A stretch of DNA of 64,000 nt, from assembly GCF_018760365.1 (NCBI RefSeq), contig NZ_JAHIAB010000008.1:62001-126000 (forward strand), in the 5' to 3' direction. The notes beneath the pieces are model-generated. The model was given only the letters and a program-made list of their open reading frames with translations. It was not told the DNA's origin and ran no database searches. Each line of letters begins with the position of its first letter. The first letter of the stretch is position 1. The translations under genes and the position numbers were made by a program. This DNA comes from Pseudooceanicola endophyticus. GTDB lineage: Bacteria > Pseudomonadota > Alphaproteobacteria > Rhodobacterales > Rhodobacteraceae. This document shows, piece after piece, positions 9,285 through 16,420 of the stretch.

Positions 9285-9589
9285 GGCGGAAACTCCTGGG
9301 AAAGCACGTCGGGCTGGCCGCCGGGCGGCCGGTTGAATGCCCCCTGTCTGGCCGCTTCATCCCCGGAAGGCCAGACCTGCCCCCCTTGATCCGGCCCGGA
9401 AATCCCGGCCCTGCCCGCCCAGTGATCATTTCGGCGCGGGCCCATCGCCCCCTTGAAAAATACCTGTAGCGGCAGAACACCTTATCGCCTGATACCCCAA
9501 AGGTATCTCCGTATACCGGCGCAGGCATTGAGCCACCGCCCCGCCCTGCGCATTCTCCCCCCGCAACGCACTGATCGGGAGGAGACGAC
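9285..9589. promoter_or_regulatory. Divergent control region of the ring-cleavage operon
   Basis: About 305 bp without a gene between the minus-strand hydroxyacid dehydrogenase and the plus-strand dioxygenase. The distal half is GC-rich with no obvious element. The 9480-9520 part holds an A/T-richer stretch with clustered ATAC/GTAT motifs (listed separately). The dioxygenase has GGGAGGAG just before its ATG. Confidence 0.6.
9491..9507. promoter_or_regulatory. CatM/BenM-type LysR operator, ATAC-N7-GTAT
   Basis: A perfect 17-bp inverted repeat, GATACC-N5-GGTATC, containing exactly the ATAC-N7-GTAT consensus published for the muconate-responsive regulators BenM and CatM. It lies 84-98 bp upstream of the dioxygenase start. 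A second, half-conserved site (ATAC at 9513-9516 with an imperfect right arm) begins 21 bp later, the two-turn spacing of a recognition and an activation site. The LysR gene at 12936 is the likely partner. Confidence 0.7.
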
Positions 9590-10456
9590 ATGCGTAACAT
9601 CACCCTTGAGAACATCACCGAAGCCGTGGTCGCCTCGCTGGGCGCGGAGATCCCCGCGCGCAACCGCGAGATCCTGGAATCCGCCCTCAAGCACATCCAC
9701 CTGTTCATGAAGGACGTGAACCTGTCCTACGACGAATGGATGGAGGCGATGGAATGGATGCGCCGGGCCGGCGACATCTCGAGCGACGCGCGCAACGAAT
9801 TCATCCTGATCTCGGACATTCTCGGCGTCGAGGTGCTGGCCGACATGATCGACAAGAAGCCCACCCACAACGAGACGATCTCGACCGTGCTGGGCCCGTT
9901 CTACCGCGACAACCCGCCGGTGCTGCCCAAGGGCGCCTCGATCATCCAGAAGGACTTCGAGGGCCAGGAAACGGTGCGCGTCTCGGGCCAGATCCGCGAC
10001 ACCGACGGCACCCCGGTGCCCGGCGTCACCATCGACGTCTGGGAGGACGCGCCGAACGGCCTTTACGAACAGCAGGACCCCGATCAGCCCGATTTCAACC
10101 TGCGCGGCCGGCTGGAGACCGACGCGGAGGGCCGTTACGAATTCGTCGGCATCCGTCCCGTCCCCTATCCGATCCCCTATGACGGCGCGGCGGGCGAGCT
10201 GCTGAAGTACATGGGTCACCACCCGATGCGCCCGGGCCATATCCACTTCATGGTGATGAAGGACGGCTACAAGACCCTGATCAGCCAGATCTACGACAGC
10301 GAGACCGAGTACCTCGACAACGACTCCGTCTTTGCCGTCAAGGAAGACCTCATCGGCGAGCTGAAGCCCGCCCCCGAAGGCGCCGACACCGATTACGTCA
10401 TGACCTTCGATTTCGTCATCCGCAACAACGCCGTGCTGGCCCAGGCGGCGGAATAA
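9590..10456 (+). CDS. catA: Intradiol ring-cleavage dioxygenase (catechol or hydroxyquinol 1,2-dioxygenase)
   Basis: 288 residues: an N-terminal dimerisation helix domain (about 1-105) typical of catechol-type enzymes, then the catalytic beta-sandwich. The Fe(III) ligands are visible as Tyr159 (NGLYEQQ), Tyr193 (PVPYPIP), His217 and His219 (RPGHIHF). It opens a catechol-type ring between the hydroxyls to a cis,cis-muconate. The PYPIP segment is common in hydroxyquinol dioxygenases as well, so substrate is not settled; the muconate-type cycloisomerase directly downstream favours catechol or a substituted catechol over hydroxyquinol, and no maleylacetate reductase is present. Confidence 0.9.
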   Translation: MRNITLENITEAVVASLGAEIPARNREILESALKHIHLFMKDVNLSYDEWMEAMEWMRRAGDISSDARNEFILISDILGVEVLADMIDKKPTHNETISTVLGPFYRDNPPVLPKGASIIQKDFEGQETVRVSGQIRDTDGTPVPGVTIDVWEDAPNGLYEQQDPDQPDFNLRGRLETDAEGRYEFVGIRPVPYPIPYDGAAGELLKYMGHHPMRPGHIHFMVMKDGYKTLISQIYDSETEYLDNDSVFAVKEDLIGELKPAPEGADTDYVMTFDFVIRNNAVLAQAAE

Positions 10457-10464
10457 CCTCCTTC

Positions 10465-10491
10465 GGGCGGCCCCCGCACCGGGGGCCGCCC
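10465..10491 (+). other. Intercistronic hairpin between dioxygenase and cycloisomerase
   Basis: A perfect 12-bp stem, GGGCGGCCCCCG with CGGGGGCCGCCC, and a three-base loop. There is no T-tract, so it more likely slows decay of the dioxygenase message or attenuates downstream expression than ends transcription. Confidence 0.6.
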
Positions 10492-10516
10492 CAGATCCAA
10501 TGATTGAAGGCTCTCC

Positions 10517-11689
10517 ATGACCATGTCCCTCGCCGCCACCGTTCCCCTGCCCGCCCCGGACCTGATGCGCGACACGGCCATCCGGCAGATCTCGGTCCGG
10601 ATCATCGAGGCCCCCACGACCCGCAAGCACCGCCTTTCCAACACCTCGGTCAGCCATCAGGGCTATGTCTTCGTCGAAGTGCTGCTGGAAAATGGCGTCA
10701 CCGGCTATGGCGAGGGTTCGACCCTGGGCGGGCCCCGCTGGGCCGAGGAAAGCGTCGAAGCCATGAAGGCCAATATCGACGCCTACCTGGCCCCGGCGCT
10801 GATCGGGCAGCCGGCCTGCAACCTGGAGTCCGCGACGATCCTCATGGACAAGGCCGCGAAGCGCAACTTCACCGCCAAATCAGCCGTCGACATGGCGCTG
10901 ATCGATGCGATAGGCAAGACGCTGGGCGTGCCCGCGCATGTGCTGCTGGGCGGCGCCGTGCGCACCCGCTTCGATGCGATCTGGGCGCTAGCCTCGGGCG
11001 ATGCGGTCCAGGAGGTCGAGGAAGCCCAGAAGATGATCGAAAGGGGCTGGTTCAACCGCTTCAAGATCAAGCTGGGCTTTGCCGATCCCCAGACCGACCT
11101 GAACCGCCTGGCCGCACTGAAGGCCGCCCTGCCGGAGGGCACCATGCTGGTGGCCGACGTCAACCAGGGCTGGTCCGAGGCCGAATGCATCCGCTATCTG
11201 CCGGTGCTGGCGGAGCTTGCGGTGAGCCTGGTGGAACAGCCGATCGCGGCGGGGCAGACCGAGGCCTCGGCCCGCGTCGCGCAGCGCTCCTCCCTGCCGA
11301 TCATGATGGACGAGAGCGTCTCGACCCTGTCGGAGGCGGCGCGGGAGACCGCCGCTGCCACCGGCTCGGTGCTGTCGCTGAAGCTTTGCAAGCACGGCTC
11401 GGCGCACAATCTCAAGCGGGTGGCGGGGATTGCCGCGGCGGGCGGCGTGCAGATGTACGGTGGCTGTCTTCTGGAAAGCTCCATCGGGGCGGCGGGGCAC
11501 TTGCACACCTTCGCCACCCTGCCGAAACTGGAATGGGGGACCGAACATTTCGGCCCCAAGATCCTGGTCGAGGACCTGGTCACCGACAGCCTGCGCTACG
11601 AGGGCTTCCAGGTGCATCTGCCCGAAGGCCCCGGCCTGGGCGTGACCCCCGATTTCGACCGGATCGCAAAATACGCAAGGAAAGACTGA
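10517..11689 (+). CDS. catB: Muconate cycloisomerase family enzyme (enolase superfamily)
   Basis: 390 residues with a capping domain and an (alpha/beta)-barrel. The catalytic KxK motif is Lys183-Ile-Lys185 (FKIKLGF), followed by the metal-binding acids in VADVNQGW, LVEQPI and IMMDES, and the C-terminal MYGGCLLESSIG loop. This pattern is that of muconate-lactonising enzymes, which convert cis,cis-muconate to muconolactone using Mn2+. It has an N-terminal extension of about 20 residues relative to typical CatB; the second ATG (codon 3) or Met17 are alternative starts. It lies between the dioxygenase and a hydrolase in one operon. Chloromuconate specificity cannot be excluded. Confidence 0.88.
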   Translation: MTMSLAATVPLPAPDLMRDTAIRQISVRIIEAPTTRKHRLSNTSVSHQGYVFVEVLLENGVTGYGEGSTLGGPRWAEESVEAMKANIDAYLAPALIGQPACNLESATILMDKAAKRNFTAKSAVDMALIDAIGKTLGVPAHVLLGGAVRTRFDAIWALASGDAVQEVEEAQKMIERGWFNRFKIKLGFADPQTDLNRLAALKAALPEGTMLVADVNQGWSEAECIRYLPVLAELAVSLVEQPIAAGQTEASARVAQRSSLPIMMDESVSTLSEAARETAAATGSVLSLKLCKHGSAHNLKRVAGIAAAGGVQMYGGCLLESSIGAAGHLHTFATLPKLEWGTEHFGPKILVEDLVTDSLRYEGFQVHLPEGPGLGVTPDFDRIAKYARKD

Positions 11690-11690
11690 C

Positions 11691-12071
11691 ATGAGCGACA
11701 GCGATCTCATGCCCCGCTTCCAGGCCATGGGGGCGGCCCTTGGCAGCCGTCCGCATCTGGCCCGGCTGGGGGCGCTCTTCTCGGAAACCGTGCTGATCGA
11801 GGTGGACGGAGAGGAACTGTACCTGACCTTCCATCGTGGCACGCTGGAAACCATCACCCCCGGCCCCTCGCGCAAGATCCCGTGGCGCTTTGCCATCCGG
11901 GTCGACCGCGCGGCGCTGGACAAGTTCTGGGCGCCGATCCCCGAACCCGGCTTCCACGACATCTTCGGCTTCGTGAAAACCGGGCGCGGCCGGATCGAGG
12001 GCGATATCCTGACGCTGGTCAAGAACCTGCGCTTCTTCAAGGAATTCATGGCACTGGGGAGAGCAGCATGA
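11691..12071 (+). CDS. SCP2-like small protein of the ring-cleavage operon
   Basis: 126 residues with no catalytic motif that I recognise. The pattern, an N-terminal helix, ETVLIEVDGEELYLTF, an RFAIRVDRAALDKFW strand-helix, and a C-terminal GRIEGDILTLVKNLRFFKEF, looks like the sterol-carrier-protein-2 fold, which binds hydrophobic ligands. It starts one base after the cycloisomerase stop and its TGA overlaps the next ATG, so it is an integral operon member. It occupies the position where a muconolactone isomerase (CatC, about 95 residues, with an N-terminal M-F-V type strand) would be expected, but does not look like one. Function unknown. Confidence 0.75.
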   Translation: MSDSDLMPRFQAMGAALGSRPHLARLGALFSETVLIEVDGEELYLTFHRGTLETITPGPSRKIPWRFAIRVDRAALDKFWAPIPEPGFHDIFGFVKTGRGRIEGDILTLVKNLRFFKEFMALGRAA

Positions 12072-12904
12072 GCCTCGAGCCGATCATCGGGCGCTATGTC
12101 ACCATTCAGGCCGAAGGCCGCGCCCACCGTATCTACTTCGAGGAAGCCGGTCAGGGTCAGCCTGTCATCTGCTTCCACACCGCCGGCGCCGACACCCGGC
12201 AATGGCGCCACATCATGAACGATGCAGAGATCACCCGCGATCACCGCATCATTGCCGTCGACCTGCCCTGGCATGGCAAGTCCCTGCCCCCCGAAGGCTG
12301 GCAGACCGAGGAATACCTGCTGACCACCGGCTTCTACATCGAGGTCGTGCTGGCCATGGTGAAGACCCTCGGGCTGGAGAACCCGGTTTACGCGGGCTGC
12401 TCCATGGGCGGGCGCATCGCGCTGCAGCTTGCGCTGAAACACCCTGCCCCGTTCAAGGGCTTCATCGCCATCGAGGCCAGCGACTTCCAGCCCGCCTGGT
12501 ACGACATCGACTGGTTCCACCGCCCCGACGCCCATGGCGGCGAAATGGGCGCGGCGCTGGTTTCGGCCAATATCGCGCCCCAGGCGCCGGAGGCCGAGCG
12601 CTGGAACACCCAGTGGATGTTCATGCAATCGGGGCCGGGCGTGTTCCGGGGCGATCTGAGCTTTTACACCAAGGACGACAGCCTGGTGGGCCATCTGGGC
12701 GGCATCGACACCTCCGCCAAGCCGGTTCACATCATGGTCGGGGAATACGACATGACCTGCACCCCCGAGGATGCGCAGCGCACCGCCGCCGCCATCCCCG
12801 GCGCCACGCTTGCCGTCATGCCCGGCATCGGTCATTTTCCCATGAGCGAGGATCCGGACCGGTTCCGCCCCTTCTTCATCGAGGCTCTGGAGAAGATGGC
12901 CTGA
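12068..12904 (+). CDS. Alpha/beta hydrolase, enol-lactonase-like
   Basis: 278 residues. The ATG at 12068 overlaps the previous stop (ATGA) and opens a clean N-terminus; the longer frame upstream is an overlap shadow. The nucleophile elbow is GCSMGG with Ser112, the acid is likely the Asp of GEYDMTC, and His256 sits in GIGHFPM. This is the fold of 3-oxoadipate enol-lactonase (PcaD/CatD) and of meta-cleavage hydrolases. Following an intradiol dioxygenase and a cycloisomerase, lactone hydrolysis is the natural job. The DLPWHGKS and late HFPMSED segments are consistent. Substrate identity is inferred from context. Confidence 0.85.
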   Translation: MSLEPIIGRYVTIQAEGRAHRIYFEEAGQGQPVICFHTAGADTRQWRHIMNDAEITRDHRIIAVDLPWHGKSLPPEGWQTEEYLLTTGFYIEVVLAMVKTLGLENPVYAGCSMGGRIALQLALKHPAPFKGFIAIEASDFQPAWYDIDWFHRPDAHGGEMGAALVSANIAPQAPEAERWNTQWMFMQSGPGVFRGDLSFYTKDDSLVGHLGGIDTSAKPVHIMVGEYDMTCTPEDAQRTAAAIPGATLAVMPGIGHFPMSEDPDRFRPFFIEALEKMA

Positions 12905-12935
12905 GGTCCGGCGGTCCCCGCAGGGGGAGAAAGCG

Positions 12936-13832
12936 TTGGAACTCAGACGACTGAAATACTTCGTGGCCGTGGCCGAGGAATTGCACTTCGGCCGCGCCGC
13001 AGCGCGTCTCGACATGGCGCAACCACCGCTGTCACGCCAGATCGCGGCGCTGGAAAAGGACCTGGGCGTCCAGCTTTTCGATCGCTCGCGCAGCCAGATC
13101 CGCCTGACCCAGGCCGGAGAGGTGATGCTGGAACGCGCCCGCGACATGCTGGAGCGCCTCGACAGCACCTGGCGCGAGGTGCGCCTGATCGGACAGGGCG
13201 GCGCCGGACGGTTGCGTATTGCCTTCGTCGGCTCCGCCACCCACGGCCCGATGCCGACGCTGATCAAGTCCTACCGGATGCATTACCCCGACGTGGACCT
13301 GTCGCTGGCCGCCATGAACAACGCCGAGCTGGAACGCGCCCTGATCCAGCAGGATATCGACATCGCCATCGCGCGACCCCGGCTGGAGGGCGACGATTTC
13401 CGCTCGGCCCTGCTGATCGAGGAGCCGCTGGTGCTGGCGCTGCCCGACAATGCCCCCCTCGCCCACCAGATGCCGCCGATCCGGCTGCGCGACCTTGCCG
13501 GAGAGACCTTCGTGCTGTTTCCCCGCCGGCCCCGCCCCAGCTTTGCCGATCACGTCCTGAAAACCTGCGAGGGCGAGGGCTTTACCCCCCGCGATCAGGT
13601 CTTTGCCCAGGACTACCAGACCGCGATCTCTCTGGTGTCGGTCGGAGTCGGGCTGTCGCTGGTGCCGCAGAGCGTCGCGCAGGTGAAACGCCCGGGCGTC
13701 TTCTTCCGCCCCTACGAGGGCCACAACCCCGGCACCTCGCTGACGATCCAGGCCCGGCGCGACAACCGGAAACCGCAGGTGATGAACTTCTTCGAGGTGG
13801 TCCGGCGATTCACCAGGGCCCCCGCCGGATGA
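12936..13832 (+). CDS. LysR-family regulator of the ring-cleavage operon (CatR/CatM/BenM-like)
   Basis: 298 residues. The start is a TTG with GGGGGAGA upstream; it yields the canonical LysR N-terminus MELRRLKYFVAVAEELHFGRAA, an opening shared with CatR, CatM and BenM. The helix-turn-helix (about 18-37, SRQIAALEKDLG) is followed by a two-lobed periplasmic-binding-like effector domain. In the relatives cis,cis-muconate is the inducer. It lies 31 bp downstream of the operon rather than divergent to it, so the ATAC-N7-GTAT site 3.4 kb upstream at 9492 would be controlled in trans. Whether it autoregulates is not visible. Confidence 0.88.
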   Translation: MELRRLKYFVAVAEELHFGRAAARLDMAQPPLSRQIAALEKDLGVQLFDRSRSQIRLTQAGEVMLERARDMLERLDSTWREVRLIGQGGAGRLRIAFVGSATHGPMPTLIKSYRMHYPDVDLSLAAMNNAELERALIQQDIDIAIARPRLEGDDFRSALLIEEPLVLALPDNAPLAHQMPPIRLRDLAGETFVLFPRRPRPSFADHVLKTCEGEGFTPRDQVFAQDYQTAISLVSVGVGLSLVPQSVAQVKRPGVFFRPYEGHNPGTSLTIQARRDNRKPQVMNFFEVVRRFTRAPAG

Positions 13833-14066
13833 GAAAACGACTCGGTTTCCGGGCCCTTCTGCAACAGATTTCCCCCGAGGCACCGGAAATCCGCCCCTGT
13901 GGAAAACCGGCACAAATCCCATAAGTCCATGTTATTATTGGTAATTTATCAATCACCAGACGCTGACCATCTCAGCCACGTCGATGCATGTCAGTAAATT
14001 CTGGATTTTACGAGATACGTTGATATAAGAGTCGAAAAAGAACCGCAGGCAGGAACAGGACAGCGC
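13833..14066. promoter_or_regulatory. A/T-rich control region upstream of repA
   Basis: 234 bp, with the stretch 13925-14045 markedly A/T-richer than anything around it. It contains an imperfect palindrome, ATTGGTAA-T-TTATCAAT at 13937-13953, eight-base arms with one mismatch. In repABC plasmids RepA represses its own promoter by binding here, so this is the expected place for the repA promoter and operator. No unambiguous -35/-10 pair could be fixed by eye. Confidence 0.55.
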
Positions 14067-15287
14067 GTGGCAGACCTTCTGGCATCTGAGCAGCTGATGC
14101 GATTCAGCGAGATCATCGATTCCGCGCTCACGCAGCAGCGGGAACTTCTGCATTCTCCCGACAAGCGGAAATCCGACAAGCCCCTGCGCAGTTTCTCGGT
14201 CCGGGAAGTGTCACATGCCCTGCGGGTCAAGTACAACTCCCTGCGGCAGTACCTGAACACGCTGGAGGGCATGCCTGCCGGCACGCTGGAGGCCGGAAAC
14301 CGCAAGTATTTCACCGCCGACGAGGTCAACCAGATCCTCGAGGTGCTGATGGCCGAAGGCAAGATCGGCCCCGAGCGCTTTCCCCGTCGCCAGCCCGGCG
14401 ATGACCAGGCCCGACTGGTGGTCTACAACCTCAAGGGCGGGGTCTCCAAGACCTCGCTCTCGGCCAACCTGGCGCAGTTCCTGGCCCTGCGCGGCTATCG
14501 GATCCTGGCGATCGACCTTGATCCGCAGGCCAGCTTCTCGGACATGTTCGACATTCAGGCCGATGTGGACGAGCTGCCCTCGATCTACGACGTGCTGCGC
14601 TACGAGGATCCCCATACCGGCGCGGCGCCGCTGCCGATCACCGAGGCGATCCAGGCCACCTACGTCCCCAATATCGACATCGTGCCCGGCTCCATGTCGA
14701 TGACGGAATTCGAATTCGAGACCTCCGCCTCTTTCCGCGCCGGCGACGGGGGTACCCCGTTCCACCGTCGCATTGCCGATGCGCTGGAACTGGTGGACGA
14801 CTATTACGACCTGGTCCTGTTCGACACCCCCCCGCACATGAGCTTTGCCGTGATCGCGGCCGTCTATGCGGCCCGGGGAATGCTGATCCCGCTGTCAGCG
14901 GGCATGCTCGACGTGGTTTCCCTGGCGAAGTTCCTGGAACTGGCCGCCGGCACCATGGAGGTGGTCGAGCAGCACCAGGACAAGCGCTATGATTTCATCC
15001 GCTTCGTGCTGACGCGCTATTCGGCTTCGGACCCGGCGCAGCTGCAACTGTCGTCCTTCCTGCGCACCCATCTGCGCGACGCGATGCTGAAGCATGACTT
15101 CGTCAGCTCAACGGCCATTGCGGATGCCGGTAACACCATGAATCCCTTGCTGGAAATCGATCCTTCCGGCTTCAACCGAAAGACCTACGACCGCATTTTC
15201 GAAAGCCTCTCGGGCATCGCCGACGAGGTCGACGCCGAGATCATGCGCTCCTGGGGACGGATCCCCTTTGAAAGGGAGGATGACTGA
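14067..15287 (+). CDS. repA: Plasmid partition ATPase RepA (ParA family)
   Basis: 406 residues from a GTG preceded by AGGA. A DNA-binding N-terminal region (SVREVSHALRVKYNSLRQYL, a winged-helix style motif) is followed by the ParA deviant Walker A, KGGVSKTS beginning at Lys123, the LAIDLDPQ motif, and LVLFDTPPHMS for Walker B. RepA proteins of repABC operons drive ATP-dependent segregation with RepB and repress their own operon. The next gene starts on the last base of the repA stop. Length and gene order match Rhodobacterales and Rhizobiales repABC modules. Confidence 0.97.
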   Translation: MADLLASEQLMRFSEIIDSALTQQRELLHSPDKRKSDKPLRSFSVREVSHALRVKYNSLRQYLNTLEGMPAGTLEAGNRKYFTADEVNQILEVLMAEGKIGPERFPRRQPGDDQARLVVYNLKGGVSKTSLSANLAQFLALRGYRILAIDLDPQASFSDMFDIQADVDELPSIYDVLRYEDPHTGAAPLPITEAIQATYVPNIDIVPGSMSMTEFEFETSASFRAGDGGTPFHRRIADALELVDDYYDLVLFDTPPHMSFAVIAAVYAARGMLIPLSAGMLDVVSLAKFLELAAGTMEVVEQHQDKRYDFIRFVLTRYSASDPAQLQLSSFLRTHLRDAMLKHDFVSSTAIADAGNTMNPLLEIDPSGFNRKTYDRIFESLSGIADEVDAEIMRSWGRIPFEREDD

Positions 15288-16237
15288 TGGCCCGCAAGCC
15301 CCGCACCGCCTTTCCTGCCACGCCCGGTTCGGGCGCCGCCGACACCCCCGAGGAAGCCGGGCGCAAGCCGCGCCGGGCGCCGATGTTCGTGAAGGGGGCG
15401 GCAAGCCTCGACACCGCGCAGCAAAGCGCCGCCGCCGAGACGCGGATGTACCGCATGCTGCCGGTCGATCTGATCGACCCCTCGCCGATCCGCGACCGGA
15501 TCGACATCAGCGAAGACCTTGAAACGCTGAAGCGCAGCCTGGCCGAGGAAGGCCAGCAGATCCCGATCCTGGTGCGCCCCAAGCCCGGCGACCGCTACGA
15601 GATCGTCACCGGCCGCCGCCGCCTTCAGGCCACCAAGGAGATCGGGCGCGACCAGATCCAGGCCTTCGTCCGCCGGATGAGCGACGAGGAGGCCTTCATT
15701 GCCCAGGGGGTCGAGAACAACGCCCGGCTTGAGACCTCCTTCATCGAACGGGCCCGCACCATCCTGTCGGCGCTGGAGACCGGGTTTACCCAGGTCCAGG
15801 TCGAGAAGTTCCTGGGCGTCGACCAGACGATGATCAGCCGGATGAAGACGATCTACACCGGCCTCGGTGAATCCCTGGTCATGGCGATCGGACCCGCGCG
15901 CGGCATTGGCCGGCGCAAGTGGGAACGGCTGCAGAAGCTGGTTGCCGAAAGCGGCAGCCCGACCGAGATCCTGGCAACCGAGGTCCCTGCCCTGCCCGAC
16001 AGCGTGGAACGTTTCGACGCCCTGCTGGAGGTCATGGAGCGGCGGGCGCCTAAAGCGCCCCGTGCCGCCCCGGCACGGGTGAAAAGCGGCACCGATCTGG
16101 GCCATGGGCTGACTGCAAGCCGCAAGGGTAAGGCCCTGACGCTGAAAGGTGGGCGACAGACCCCCGAAGCGCTTCTGGAATTCCTCGAGGCGCGGCTGCC
16201 CGCGCTTCTGGAAGAATTTACCGAAAAATCCAAGTGA
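15287..16237 (+). CDS. repB: Plasmid partition protein RepB (ParB family)
   Basis: 316 residues. The ParB N-terminal domain is clear: IDPSPIRDR, LKRSLAEEGQQIPILVRP, YEIVTGRRRLQATKEIG (the GxRR nucleotide-binding patch), then a helix-turn-helix around FTQVQVEKFLGVDQTMISRMK. It binds palindromic centromere sites and stimulates RepA; the candidate sites in this window are at 17488 and 17529. Its ATG overlaps the repA TGA (TGATGG), so the two are translationally coupled. The repB stop TGA opens a CCGCGG-containing sequence that matches nine bases of the palindromes. Confidence 0.96.
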   Translation: MARKPRTAFPATPGSGAADTPEEAGRKPRRAPMFVKGAASLDTAQQSAAAETRMYRMLPVDLIDPSPIRDRIDISEDLETLKRSLAEEGQQIPILVRPKPGDRYEIVTGRRRLQATKEIGRDQIQAFVRRMSDEEAFIAQGVENNARLETSFIERARTILSALETGFTQVQVEKFLGVDQTMISRMKTIYTGLGESLVMAIGPARGIGRRKWERLQKLVAESGSPTEILATEVPALPDSVERFDALLEVMERRAPKAPRAAPARVKSGTDLGHGLTASRKGKALTLKGGRQTPEALLEFLEARLPALLEEFTEKSK

Positions 16238-16288
16238 CCGCGGACAAACCGCGGCACCCCACAAGCAGCAAGGAGCAGACAGGAAGGT

Positions 16289-16323
16289 AAAAAAAGACCC
16301 CCCAAAGCCGAAGCTCTGAAGGG
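16289..16323 (-). terminator. Rho-independent terminator of the counter-transcribed RNA
   Basis: Read on the minus strand: an 11-bp stem CCCTTCAGAGC with GCTTTGGGGGG (three G-T wobbles), a TTCG tetraloop, then TCTTTTTTT. It is the clearest intrinsic terminator in the window and is oriented against repABC. Confidence 0.88.
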
Positions 16324-16340
16324 CCGTCATGTTGTGTAGC
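16289..16340 (-). ncRNA. Counter-transcribed RNA (incompatibility RNA) in the repB-repC gap
   Basis: repABC plasmids encode a small antisense RNA between repB and repC that limits RepC synthesis. On the minus strand here a possible promoter reads TTGTAC (16375-16370), 17 bp, TATCAG (16352-16347), and a strong terminator ends at 16289. The implied RNA is about 50 nt, the usual size. The promoter match is weak (3/6 and 4/6 bases); the terminator and location are the stronger evidence. Confidence 0.7.
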
Positions 16341-16375
16341 AACTTCCTGATACCCCGATTAGCGCCTTCGTACAA

Positions 16376-16390
16376 CACCGAACTTCGGTG
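16376..16390. repeat. 15-bp palindrome ahead of repC
   Basis: CACCGAA-C-TTCGGTG, a perfect seven-base inverted repeat overlapping the alternative GTG start at 16388 and abutting the counter-transcribed RNA promoter. It can form a hairpin in the repC leader and may take part in the sense/antisense switch. Confidence 0.55.
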
Positions 16391-16420
16391 AACGGTCTTC
16401 TTTTGCCGTCTGATACAGGC

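Noticed and set aside
9590-10456. Assignment of the dioxygenase strictly to hydroxyquinol
   Set aside because: The Tyr ligand segment fits hydroxyquinol enzymes, but a muconate-type cycloisomerase follows and no maleylacetate reductase is present, so the substrate is left open.
16235-16254. Third copy of the candidate centromere palindrome at the repB stop
   Set aside because: Only nine bases (TGACCGCGG) match and the right arm is broken, so it is noted as a possible relic and not listed as a site.
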